Of a stretch of DNA of 40,956 bases, positions 1 through 7,568 are shown one piece after another. The notes beneath the pieces are model-generated. The model was not told the DNA's origin and ran no database searches. It saw only the letters and a program-made list of their open reading frames with translations. The position numbers and the translations under genes are program-made. Location of the stretch: the NCBI RefSeq assembly GCF_018918125.1, contig NZ_JAHLQA010000008.1:1-40956 (forward strand), in the 5' to 3' direction. How positions within the stretch are numbered: position 1 is the stretch's first letter; every line of letters begins with the position of its first letter. The stretch is from Blautia sp. MSJ-19 (lineage in GTDB: Bacteria > Bacillota > Clostridia > Lachnospirales > Lachnospiraceae).

Positions 1-164
1 AAGGGATAAACGCTGAAGGCATCTAAGCGTGAAGCCCCCCTCAAGATGAGATATCCCATCCGAAAGGAGTAAACCCCCTTGAAGACGACGAGGTCGATAG
101 GGCAGGGGTGGAAGTGTGGCAACACATGGAGCTGACTGCTACTAATAGGGTGAGGGCTTGACCA
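1..164 (+). rRNA. 23S ribosomal RNA, 3' end (partial)
   Basis: The first ~164 bases match the conserved 3' terminus of bacterial 23S rRNA. Visible landmarks are the GAAGACGACGAGGTCGATAG segment, the ACTAATAGGG segment, and the closing TGAGGGCTTGACC, which corresponds to the E. coli TGAGGCTTAACC end. The 5' part lies outside the window. The exact mature 3' end is estimated by comparison with E. coli and may be off by a few bases. Confidence 0.95.
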
Positions 165-367
165 AAAAGCGAGAAAGCGGTCAAGACAGGATGGAAACAG
201 ACTGAAATGAGTTCACTCATGTAGGGATGTTTACAGACTGGATTGGACATTTGAGAGCAAATGACACTGAATGACGAAGTCATGAGGTGACCGCGATCGA
301 GCGAACGCGTGGTTAAAGATTCAGTTGATTGTCAACATGTATGTGGTTTTGAAGATACGATAATGAA
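165..367 (+). other. Post-23S spacer without a 5S gene
   Basis: This is the rRNA transcript spacer between the 23S end and the terminator. I see no 5S rRNA consensus and no tRNA. Short complementary stretches occur, such as TGAG/CTCA near 207-220 and ATGAC-gaa-GTCAT near 273-286. They probably form parts of the pre-23S processing stem and small hairpins. In this operon the 5S gene is either upstream of 16S or absent. Confidence 0.6.
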
Positions 368-398
368 GCCGGAGCGGACAAAATCTGTTCCGGCTTTT
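368..398 (+). terminator. rRNA operon terminator
   Basis: GCCGGAGCGGA (368-378) pairs with TCTGTTCCGGC (384-394) through an 11-bp stem with G-U pairs, followed by a short T run. It sits where an rrn operon should end and before the promoter of the next gene. Confidence 0.85.
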
Positions 399-433
399 AT
401 GTTTTACAGAAATTTGAAGTATTTGAAGTGGAC

Positions 434-461
434 TTGTCCGCTTTGTTATAGATACTATATA
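434..461 (+). promoter_or_regulatory. Candidate promoter of the pRiA4b/SEC-C gene
   Basis: TTGTCC (434-439) and TATATA (456-461) are 16 bp apart, between the rrn terminator and the ribosome binding site at 473-480. Confidence 0.5.
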
Positions 462-485
462 CACAAGCATATAAAGGGTGAACAC

Positions 486-2156
486 ATGGAATTTTATCAG
501 TTAAAAATTACAAGAAAAGGAACAAAACCTCCGGTATGGAGACGCTGCCTGGTACCGGCAGATACAGATTTTGCAAAACTTGCTGCAATGTTGGAAGACA
601 TTCTGGAATATACAGGTACAGAGAAATATGAGTTTGAATTTTTCCAGAAAAAACTCAGACTTCAGAATCTGGATGCACAGACTACAGAACCTGCAAAAGG
701 CAGCTATGAATATCTGGAAGCAAGAGGAAGAGAAACTTCCGAACTTCTGGATACAGAGGCATGGTTTACTTTCAGAGTAAAGGGAGAGGATCTTCCGGAA
801 TATCGTACAGATATCGAAAAGAAAGTAACAGATGATGAAAAAACAGACAGCCCGGTAATTCTCAAGGAAACAAAAGGAGCAGAAGATTCTTTTTGGACTG
901 TAGAGATGCAGACAAAGAATGCAGAACTGGAAAAAAAATACAGTGATATAGGAATTGCCGATGTAGTTGCAAAGAAAATTGCAGAACTGGAAAAAACGAT
1001 TGCATCAGGTGAGCAGGAAGTTTCCTTCAGCAGGGATCCAAAAGTAAAAGATTATCTGAACTCATATAATAAGGAAGATCTTATTGAAAGTGCGAAGGAA
1101 CTGGGAATTGATTATGAAGGTCTTGATAAGGAAGCGTTGGCTGCTGGCATTGCTGCCAGAGTTTTGGATCCGGAAGTTATGAAGGCGATTTTCCTTCAGG
1201 CAGATGAGTGGGAAATTGAAGCGTTTGATCGTGCAACTGAGAGAAAATGTTTTCCGGCTACCCATAAAGACTGGAAAGAGCTGGAATGGTTCAGTAATAA
1301 GGGGTACATTGTAGCGTACAGCGATAATCATGCAGAAGTTCCACGGGAAGTGATTTCTGTTTACGAGCAGATCAATACTCCTGAGTTGCAGGAAAAATGC
1401 CGCAAGCTCAGCTGGATGCGTTCCTGCCAGAGCATGATGGGACTGATTTATGCGATTGCACCGCTTAAGATTGTATATCGTATGTATCGCAGACGTGATG
1501 GTTTCAGAATAAGCTATGAAGAATTTCTGGATATTCTGCATGAACTTGCTGAAAAAGATGACATGTGCATTATAAAAGAAGATAAACTGATCTGGAAAGC
1601 TGTATTGCAGGATAACCTTTATGAAAGAATTGAAGAATTTCAGGGAGACAGAGATTTCTATATTCCAACGGTAGATGAAGTTCTGGATTATGCCAAACAT
1701 GGATATCCTTCCCAGAATGTTTCCTACAGAAAACTGTCTTCTTTCCTGAGAGATGAGCTTCATCTTGAAGAAGAAAAAATTGAAGAACTTCTTTATATTG
1801 TGTACAAAGAGTTTTCTATGGATGGAATGCTTTCTGATATCATGGAGGAATTCAATAAACGAGACATCGTGTTTGATTCCGATCGTCAGATGGAACGTTT
1901 TGCACCAATCATGATGGAAGTGAACAACAACACAAGAATGCTTGATTTCCGCGGATATACACCAAATGAAGTCAGTCGTGCAAATGAGCAGGAAGTGGTT
2001 CCGGTAGCACCGGCAATGCAGTCTTTTGTTCCGATGGGAAATGTTCCATCTAATAATATAGTAGATATGCAGCCGAAGAAAAAAGTTTACCCGAATGATC
2101 CGTGCCCGTGTGGAAGTGGTAAAAAATACAAAAAGTGCTGTGGAAGAAATAAGTAA
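486..2156 (+). CDS. pRiA4b ORF-3-like protein with C-terminal SEC-C motif
   Basis: A 556-residue protein. The open frame runs further upstream to 309, but that extension crosses the rrn terminator. ATG 486 follows AAAGGGTG (473-480) and starts the recognisable domain, so I choose it. Residues ~1-60 (MEFYQLKITRKGTKPPVWRR) resemble the plasmid pRiA4b ORF-3 family. The middle is mostly charged helix and unassigned. The C terminus PNDPCPCGSGKKYKKCC is a SEC-C zinc-binding motif, found in SecA and many unrelated proteins. No signal peptide or membrane segment is seen, so it is probably cytoplasmic. The biochemical role is unknown for this combination. It is monocistronic or weakly linked to the next gene (64-bp gap). 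Confidence 0.85.
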   Translation: MEFYQLKITRKGTKPPVWRRCLVPADTDFAKLAAMLEDILEYTGTEKYEFEFFQKKLRLQNLDAQTTEPAKGSYEYLEARGRETSELLDTEAWFTFRVKGEDLPEYRTDIEKKVTDDEKTDSPVILKETKGAEDSFWTVEMQTKNAELEKKYSDIGIADVVAKKIAELEKTIASGEQEVSFSRDPKVKDYLNSYNKEDLIESAKELGIDYEGLDKEALAAGIAARVLDPEVMKAIFLQADEWEIEAFDRATERKCFPATHKDWKELEWFSNKGYIVAYSDNHAEVPREVISVYEQINTPELQEKCRKLSWMRSCQSMMGLIYAIAPLKIVYRMYRRRDGFRISYEEFLDILHELAEKDDMCIIKEDKLIWKAVLQDNLYERIEEFQGDRDFYIPTVDEVLDYAKHGYPSQNVSYRKLSSFLRDELHLEEEKIEELLYIVYKEFSMDGMLSDIMEEFNKRDIVFDSDRQMERFAPIMMEVNNNTRMLDFRGYTPNEVSRANEQEVVPVAPAMQSFVPMGNVPSNNIVDMQPKKKVYPNDPCPCGSGKKYKKCCGRNK

Positions 2157-2220
2157 CTTTCAGAGTTTGTAAGTAATTAAGATATAGGTTTTAGATGTAT
2201 AGAAAGGGCTGGGACAGAAG

Positions 2221-2949
2221 ATGAAATTATTGATCGTGCGACATGGGGATCCGGATTATTCAATAGATTCACTGACTGAAAAAGGCTGGAAAGAAGCGGA
2301 ATTTCTTTCTGAAAAACTTTCAAAACTTGAAATTAAAGATTTTTATGTTTCGACAATGGGACGCGCAAAAGACACCGCATCCTGTACACTTAAGAAAATG
2401 AACCGGACAGCGACGGAATGTGACTGGCTGAGAGAATTTGATATACTGATCAATCGACCGGATGTGACAGACCGTAAGATCTGCGCCTGGGACTGGCTGC
2501 CGCAGGACTGGACTATGGACGAGCGTTTTTACCAGTATGATCACTGGTTTGAAAACGAACGGATGCAGGAAGCAGATATGAAATATCATTATGACAGAGT
2601 GACCGGAGAATTTGACAAAGTTCTCGCAGAACATGGTTATGTTCGTGAGGGGCATTATTACAGGGCAGAGAAAGCAAATAACGATACTCTCGTTTTCTTC
2701 TGTCATTTCGGACTTGGCTGTGTACTTCTCAGCCACCTGCTGAGTATTTCACCGATGGTACTCTGGCATAATATGTGTGCTGCACCAAGTTCTGTAACCA
2801 CACTGACATCGGAAGAACGCCGTGAAGGAATCGCAAGCTTCCGAATGAATTCTTACGGGGATATTTCCCATTTATATGCTCATAATGAGCCACCTGCTTT
2901 TGCAGCAAGGTTCTGTGAATGTTATAACAACGATGAACGTCATGACTAA
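2221..2949 (+). CDS. Histidine phosphatase superfamily protein
   Basis: A 242-residue protein of the phosphoglycerate-mutase-like phosphatase superfamily. The N terminus MKLLIVRHGD carries the catalytic RHG with phospho-acceptor His8. The second catalytic His is likely His162 in FFCHFG. ADHC-like insertions between them are longer than in small cobC/gpmB proteins, so the substrate cannot be read from sequence. It is cytoplasmic with no signal peptide. A terminator hairpin follows 20 bp after the stop. Confidence 0.85.
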   Translation: MKLLIVRHGDPDYSIDSLTEKGWKEAEFLSEKLSKLEIKDFYVSTMGRAKDTASCTLKKMNRTATECDWLREFDILINRPDVTDRKICAWDWLPQDWTMDERFYQYDHWFENERMQEADMKYHYDRVTGEFDKVLAEHGYVREGHYYRAEKANNDTLVFFCHFGLGCVLLSHLLSISPMVLWHNMCAAPSSVTTLTSEERREGIASFRMNSYGDISHLYAHNEPPAFAARFCECYNNDERHD

Positions 2950-2968
2950 ATAATAAAATTATTCAGAA

Positions 2969-3004
2969 ATGCTGATGGACAAACAAAATCCATCAGCATT
3001 TTTT
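2969..3004 (+). terminator. Terminator hairpin, copy A1 of a duplicated element
   Basis: AATGCTGATGGA and TCCATCAGCATT form a perfect 12-bp stem around an ACAAACAAAA-type loop, followed by T6. The same stem and flanking ATTCAGAAATG recur at 6332-6376. Confidence 0.9.
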
Positions 3005-3092
3005 ATGAGAGTATACCAATATTTATAAAACTTTTTGCAAGTGATTTATAGAAAAACTAAATAAATTCTGCTTATTTATAGAGCATATGAAT

Positions 3093-3121
3093 TTCAAATA
3101 AAACCTCAGAACAAGTATAAT
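3093..3121 (+). promoter_or_regulatory. Promoter of the C_GCAxxG/TDT operon
   Basis: TTCAAA (3093-3098) and TATAAT (3116-3121) with a 17-bp spacer, 45 bp upstream of the start codon. The RBS AAGGAGG is at 3151-3157. Confidence 0.65.
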
Positions 3122-3166
3122 AAAATTATTAAGCGGTTCAAAAAAATATTAAGGAGGTTTTATTTT

Positions 3167-3691
3167 ATGAACATTGGAGTAACGGAAGCAAGTCCAAGAG
3201 CAATCCAGAGAGCTGCCGAGAAAAAGTTTAAAGGTGGTTATTATTGTTGTGAAGCACTTATGAGTGCGATTCGCGAGGAATTTAAGCTTGATGTTCCGGT
3301 AGAAGTAATTGCAATGGCATCTGGTATGGCAGTAGGAGCAGGGAAATCCGGCTGTGCCTGTGGTGCATTTAATGGGGGAATCCTTGCACTGGGAATGTTC
3401 TTTGGGAGAACAGAGCAGAATGGTCCGACAGATCCGAAGAGTATTAAATGTATGGAACTGACACATGAACTTCATGACTGGTTCAAAAAAGCCAATGGAA
3501 AAAATGCAATCTGCTGTCGTGTTCTGACGAAAGAGTTTAATATGGGACAGGGCGAGCACAAAGAACAGTGTATTTATTTTACTGGTTTGTGTGCATGGAA
3601 AGTTGCACAGATCGTCTGTCGTGAGCTGGGAATCAAAAATCTTGATGAAATTGATGAACCAGCTGAAAGACGTAAAATTGCAGACATCTAA
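3167..3691 (+). CDS. C_GCAxxG_C_C family (redox-cysteine) protein
   Basis: A 174-residue protein with many cysteines. The family-defining stretch SGCACGAFNGG lies near residues 63-73, followed by further cysteines in KCMELTHE, AICCRV, EQCIYF and GLCAWK. The family is thought to be redox-active or metal-binding, but its reaction is not established. ATG 3167 sits 9 bp after a perfect AAGGAGG. The downstream TDT transporter gene starts 46 bp after the stop with no terminator between, so the two are probably co-transcribed. That suggests the protein handles the electrons or thiols linked to what the transporter moves, which is inference. Confidence 0.85.
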   Translation: MNIGVTEASPRAIQRAAEKKFKGGYYCCEALMSAIREEFKLDVPVEVIAMASGMAVGAGKSGCACGAFNGGILALGMFFGRTEQNGPTDPKSIKCMELTHELHDWFKKANGKNAICCRVLTKEFNMGQGEHKEQCIYFTGLCAWKVAQIVCRELGIKNLDEIDEPAERRKIADI

Positions 3692-3737
3692 GAGAACGAC
3701 AGCGTTTTCTGGTTGAAGACGGAAAGGACAAAGAGTT

Positions 3738-4658
3738 ATGAAAGATACGATAAAAAAAGTACCTGTACCACTGTGTGGAGTCATGCTTGGACTGGCAGCA
3801 CTGGGGAATCTGCTTCAGAGTTATTCAGAAGGAATTCGCTACGTATGCGGAATTTTTGCTGCGTTTCTTCTGGTGCTTGTGCTGTTGAAACTGATCATGT
3901 TTCCTCAGATGATAAAAGAAGACATGAAAAATCCGATCATGGCAAGCGTTGCAGGCACATTTCCAATGGCACTGATGCTGCTGAGCACTTATGTAAAGCC
4001 ATTTATCGGAAAAGGAGCATATTACATCTGGCTTTTTGCGATTGCCCTGCATGTGGTATTGATTGTGTATTTTACGGTGAAATTTATCACAAAATTGCAG
4101 ATGCCGAAGGTTTTTGCAAGTTATTTCATTGTATATGTAGGCATCGTCGTAGCTTCTGTTACTGCACCGGCATATGAAAAAACATTAATCGGAACCGTAG
4201 CATTCTGGTTTGGCTTTGTTACACTGGTATTGCTTCTGATTCTGGTAACATATCGCTATGTAACATTCAAAGAAGTGCCGGATCCTGCAAAACCACTGAT
4301 CTGCATTTATGCAGCACCTACCAGTCTCTGTATTGCCGGCTATATACAGTCTGTTACACCGAAGTCATATGGACTTATCCTTGCAATGCTGGTCGTTGCG
4401 ACTGTTATTTACATATTTGCACTGGTTAAAGCAGTGGGATATCTGAAAATGCCATTTTATCCAAGTTATGCGGCATTCACCTTCCCTTTTGTGATCAGTG
4501 CTATTGCATCAAAACAGACAATGGCATGTGCGGCTAACATGGGAAAACCACTGCCGTTTTTGAAGTATGTGGTTCTGGTCGAAACAGTGATTGCAGTTAT
4601 TCTGGTAGTATATACATTTGTATGTTATATGGGATTCCTGTTTGGTGGAAAGAAATAA
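3738..4658 (+). CDS. TDT family transporter (TehA/SLAC1-like membrane protein)
   Basis: A 306-residue integral membrane protein with about ten hydrophobic segments spread evenly. The N-terminal VPVPLCGVMLGLAALGNLL is typical of the tellurite-resistance/dicarboxylate transporter (TDT) family, whose known members move malate, sulfite or anions. Substrate cannot be assigned here. A repeated terminator element follows 30 bp after the stop. Confidence 0.85.
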   Translation: MKDTIKKVPVPLCGVMLGLAALGNLLQSYSEGIRYVCGIFAAFLLVLVLLKLIMFPQMIKEDMKNPIMASVAGTFPMALMLLSTYVKPFIGKGAYYIWLFAIALHVVLIVYFTVKFITKLQMPKVFASYFIVYVGIVVASVTAPAYEKTLIGTVAFWFGFVTLVLLLILVTYRYVTFKEVPDPAKPLICIYAAPTSLCIAGYIQSVTPKSYGLILAMLVVATVIYIFALVKAVGYLKMPFYPSYAAFTFPFVISAIASKQTMACAANMGKPLPFLKYVVLVETVIAVILVVYTFVCYMGFLFGGKK

Positions 4659-4687
4659 GATATTTTTAAGCGAATTCAGTATAAAAG

Positions 4688-4729
4688 AAACCTGTCAGTG
4701 GTGTGAAAAACACCGCTGGCAGGTTTTTT
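4688..4729 (+). terminator. Terminator hairpin, copy B1 of a duplicated element
   Basis: AAACCTGTCAGTGGTG (4688-4703) pairs with CACCGCTGGCAGGTTT (4711-4726), a 16-bp stem with two G-U pairs, loop TGAAAAA, then a T run and GACTCCA. A near-identical copy including GACTCCA is at 13500-13550. Confidence 0.9.
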
Positions 4730-4744
4730 GACTCCAGGAACAGA

Positions 4745-4908
4745 ACATTTTGCGATTTCGTGAAAAACTATAAGAAAACATTTTGCGATTTCGTGAAAAA
4801 CTATAAGAAAACATTTTGCATTTTCGTGAAAAATCATAGAAAAACATTTCGCGATTTCGTGAAAAAGCTGGTTATACATTTTGTGATTTCGTGATATAAT
4901 ATTATTAG
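4745..4908. repeat. Five 33-bp tandem repeats running into the ATPase promoter
   Basis: Units begin at ACATTT in 4745, 4778, 4811, 4844 and 4876 (spacings 33, 33, 33, 32). The shared core is ATTTTGCGATTTCGTGAAAA, with the near-palindrome TTTCGTGAAA inside. The first two units are essentially identical and later ones drift. The last unit contains the -10 hexamer of the next gene. Because 33 is a multiple of 3 the array is open on both strands, but I do not regard it as coding. Together with the hairpin upstream it fills the 308-bp gap between genes. Confidence 0.9.
4872..4900 (+). promoter_or_regulatory. Candidate promoter of the DUF4143 ATPase gene
   Basis: TTATAC (4872-4877) and TATAAT (4895-4900) with a 17-bp spacer. 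The fifth tandem repeat occupies the spacer, so any protein bound to the repeats would touch RNA polymerase. Confidence 0.55.
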
Positions 4909-4966
4909 AGGATGAAATATCAAGGGTTTGAAATCTATGTAAAAATATATTTATGGAGGAGTTTGA

Positions 4967-6319
4967 ATGGTTTTTCGCAGGAAAGCATATGCAAAGCTTT
5001 TGCAGTGGAAAGAATTAGCGGCAGGAACGTCAGCAGTTTTACTGGAGGGAGCCCGGCGTATTGGAAAGAGCACGATAGTTGAAGAATTTGCAAAAAATGA
5101 ATATGATGATTATATGATTTTGGATTTTGCAAGAGAAAACAGGGATGTGCAGAATCTTTTCATAGATGATATGGACGATATGGATAGCTTTTTCCGTAAT
5201 TTATTTCTCTTAAAGGGACGGGATCTGAAAGGGAAAAATTGTGTCCTGATTTTTGATGAAGTTCAGTTGTTTCCACAGGCAAGACAGGCGATTAAATACC
5301 TGGTGGCAGATGGACGGTATGATTACATTGAAACCGGATCATTGATTTCGATACGTAAAAATATTCAGAATATCCTTATTCCATCAGAAGAATACCGGAT
5401 AAAAATGTATCCAATGGATTTTGAAGAATATCTGTGGGCACTGGGTGATACTGTTACATTTGCTGCAATTAAAAACTCTTATGAAAAGCGAAAGCCACTG
5501 GGGGATTCTATTCACAGAAAGATAATGAAAAAGTTTCGGACATATATGGTCATAGGGGGAATGCCGCAGGCTGTCAGTGCGTTTGTTGAGGGAAAAACTT
5601 TTGCACAGATTGATTTTATAAAAAGGAATATACTGAGTCTTTATGAAGAGGATTTGGCAAAATATGATCAGGATAATCGGGAAAAAGCATCGGTAGTTTT
5701 TCGAACGATTCCAGAACAGTTGGAAAATAAAAATTCGCATTTTAAATTTTCTTTGATTGATAAAAATGCAAGATATCAGAATTATGTAGATGCGGTAAGC
5801 TTTGTATCAGAGTCTATGATGGGGAATGAGTGTATTAATGTAACGAAACCGGAAGTGGCACTTGAACTGTTTGCGGACCGTAGTAATTTCAAACTGTATA
5901 TGGGGGATACAGGGCTTCTGGTAACACAGATTATGAAGAGCAGAGATGAGACTGACGAAGACTTATATAAAGCATTGATTATAGATAATCTCGGTATCAA
6001 TCAGGGTATGATTATTGAAAATATGGTTGCACAGATGCTTAGGGCATCCGGTCATGAACTGTATTTTCATGAGTACTTATATACTCCGGAAGATTCTGCC
6101 AGGGAAAAGAAATATGAAATAGATTTTATGACTGTCAAAAAGAAAAAAATCTGTCCGATTGAAGTGAAATCTTCGGGATACACGTCACACAAATCATTTG
6201 ACTACCTGACGAAAAAATATCAGATGAAGATGCAGGAGCGTTATATTATTTATACGAAGGATTTGAAATATAAAGATGAAATTATGTATATACCGATTTA
6301 TATGACGATGCTGATATAA
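4967..6319 (+). CDS. AAA family ATPase with DUF4143 C-terminal region
   Basis: A 450-residue cytoplasmic protein. Walker A is GARRIGKST (Lys34, Thr36) and Walker B VLIFDE (Asp97, Glu98), an AAA_14-type core. The C-terminal half is the DUF4143 region. Asp386, Glu399 and Lys401 (EID...PIEVKSS) form a PD-(D/E)xK nuclease-like pattern. Such proteins are common multi-copy accessory genes in gut Clostridia and Bacteroides and are suspected defence or mobile functions, with no reaction proven. ATG 4967 has GGAGGAG upstream at ~4954-4960. It is a solitary gene bracketed by two hairpins (4688 and 6339) that each have a copy elsewhere in the window. Confidence 0.88.
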   Translation: MVFRRKAYAKLLQWKELAAGTSAVLLEGARRIGKSTIVEEFAKNEYDDYMILDFARENRDVQNLFIDDMDDMDSFFRNLFLLKGRDLKGKNCVLIFDEVQLFPQARQAIKYLVADGRYDYIETGSLISIRKNIQNILIPSEEYRIKMYPMDFEEYLWALGDTVTFAAIKNSYEKRKPLGDSIHRKIMKKFRTYMVIGGMPQAVSAFVEGKTFAQIDFIKRNILSLYEEDLAKYDQDNREKASVVFRTIPEQLENKNSHFKFSLIDKNARYQNYVDAVSFVSESMMGNECINVTKPEVALELFADRSNFKLYMGDTGLLVTQIMKSRDETDEDLYKALIIDNLGINQGMIIENMVAQMLRASGHELYFHEYLYTPEDSAREKKYEIDFMTVKKKKICPIEVKSSGYTSHKSFDYLTKKYQMKMQERYIIYTKDLKYKDEIMYIPIYMTMLI

Positions 6320-6338
6320 ATGAAATTAATAATTCAGA

Positions 6339-6377
6339 AATGCTGATGGACGAACAAAATCCATCAGCATTTTTTTC
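6339..6377 (+). terminator. Terminator hairpin, copy A2 of a duplicated element
   Basis: AATGCTGATGGA (6339-6350) pairs with TCCATCAGCATT (6360-6371), followed by T7. Stem and upstream ATTCAGA are the same as at 2969-3004. The loop differs by one base (CGAACAAAA versus CAAACAAAA). It separates the ATPase from the convergent AraC gene. Confidence 0.9.
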
Positions 6378-6391
6378 TTTGAAAGTAAAAA

Positions 6392-7426
6392 TTATCGTCG
6401 TGTTCGGTAGTCATTTGGCGAACAATGATATTTTTCCTGAAATTTTTTATAGAAGAAACTGATATTTTCATATCCTGATTCATTTGCAATGGCAGTGACT
6501 GATAAAGTGGTTGTTCGCAGCATTGTGGCGGCGAATTGGAGTTTCTGTTCCTGTATAAGCTGAATATATGTGTAGCCGGTATATTTCTTCAGAAGAATAG
6601 AAACATAGTTTGGGCTGATATGAAAAAATTCGGCGACATTTTCCTGCGTACAGGTCCGAAAATTATTCTGAATATAGCGGATCATGGAAACAACAGGCAT
6701 CAGCCCGGTAGAATCACTGTCCTTGGTCAGATCATTTTCGTAAATATTGATAAGCTCTGCAATGATAAGGTAAAATAAATGAAAGATGATATCGTTTGTG
6801 TTTACGGAAGGATCCAGAAACTCACAGAAAAGTTCTGAAAAAAACAGTGGAATCCGTCGGTCATTCTCGGAATGAAATAGCAGGTAATGGTCGTGGCTTG
6901 TCTGTTCATTGATCGCGTTGATAAAAAAGCGTGATAATATACTGTCTTTGGACAATTGCGAAAACATATGATCTCTGAGAAAGCTTTTGTGTATCAGGAT
7001 ACTGATCATAATATCGTTTTTGTCGAGAGATTCAATGGAATGCGGGCAGTCAGTATCGATCAGAAGCACCTGATCTTTCTTAAGTATTACCGGTTTTCCG
7101 TCAATATGCTGTGGACATTTGCCGGAATATACATAGTTTATCTCAATGTGGGAATGGACATGTTCCGGGACTGGATTAAACCGGGAATTTCTTTTTATGG
7201 AAATATCCTGAAAGCCAACAGGGATATCAAAAATATCTGGAGAGACAGGATTTTCACCATGCATGGAACCGAGTAGCAGCTTATCAGGGAACATGCGGTA
7301 AACTTTGCGTCCGTGGATAGTTACTTTGGGAAGGGTATCCCATCCGGAGAAGCAGTGACCGGACTGATAACGCTTTTCACTGTCTGATAATTGGGTAAGA
7401 TAGTGGTGCAGGGAATTGATATTCAT
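6392..7426 (-). CDS. AraC family transcriptional regulator
   Basis: A 344-residue regulator. Residues ~85-160 form a cupin-like sensor region (HVHSHIEINYVYSGK, then KKDQVLLIDTDCPHSIE). Residues ~240-340 contain the double helix-turn-helix with CTQENVAEFFHISPNYVS and the signature AIANESGYENISFFYKKFQ. It is divergent from the PTS gene, 142 bp apart. It most likely activates the PTS-GH operon in response to the incoming glycoside, which is inference from position. The PTS promoter has a weak -35, as expected for an activator-dependent promoter. Confidence 0.93.
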   Translation of the reverse strand: MNINSLHHYLTQLSDSEKRYQSGHCFSGWDTLPKVTIHGRKVYRMFPDKLLLGSMHGENPVSPDIFDIPVGFQDISIKRNSRFNPVPEHVHSHIEINYVYSGKCPQHIDGKPVILKKDQVLLIDTDCPHSIESLDKNDIMISILIHKSFLRDHMFSQLSKDSILSRFFINAINEQTSHDHYLLFHSENDRRIPLFFSELFCEFLDPSVNTNDIIFHLFYLIIAELINIYENDLTKDSDSTGLMPVVSMIRYIQNNFRTCTQENVAEFFHISPNYVSILLKKYTGYTYIQLIQEQKLQFAATMLRTTTLSVTAIANESGYENISFFYKKFQEKYHCSPNDYRTRR

Positions 7427-7456
7427 GGAATCACTCCTTGAAATGTTGTTGCAGAA

Positions 7457-7485
7457 ACTATATCAGATTGTGTGGATTTGGTCAA
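7457..7485 (-). promoter_or_regulatory. Promoter of the araC-type gene
   Basis: On the minus strand TTGACC (7485-7480) and TATAGT (7462-7457) are 17 bp apart, about 30 bp upstream of the start codon. Confidence 0.6.
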
Positions 7486-7506
7486 TGAATGTTGATGAAA
7501 CCGTTA

Positions 7507-7535
7507 TTTTATATAAAAGAAAAACTGACTATAAT
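7507..7535 (+). promoter_or_regulatory. Promoter of the PTS-glycosidase operon
   Basis: TATAAT is at 7530-7535. The -35 position (TTTTAT, 7507-7512) is poor, which fits activator dependence. No LicT/BglG-type antiterminator hairpin or terminator is seen between here and the start codon. Confidence 0.55.
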
Positions 7536-7568
7536 TACCTCATCAAATAAAAAAGAGAGGGAAGAAAC

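Noticed and set aside
309..485. Upstream extension of the SEC-C protein by 59 codons.
   Set aside because: It runs through the rrn terminator and the candidate promoter, while ATG 486 has an RBS and begins the known domain.
1062..1763. Long minus-strand frame inside the SEC-C gene.
   Set aside because: No domain, no RBS, and full overlap with a well-supported gene.
4676..4894. Repeat-peptide frames on both strands across the 33-bp array (FHEIAKCFLIV-type and KTFCDFVKNYK-type).
   Set aside because: They arise because the repeat length is a multiple of three and has few stops. There is no convincing RBS, and the frames overlap a terminator and the ATPase promoter.
4745..4908. CRISPR array.
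   Set aside because: The units are contiguous and similar throughout, with no unique spacers, and no cas genes are present.
7427..7568. LicT/BglG antiterminator (RAT) hairpin before the PTS gene.
   Set aside because: No RAT-like hairpin or terminator is visible, and the regulator next door is AraC-type.
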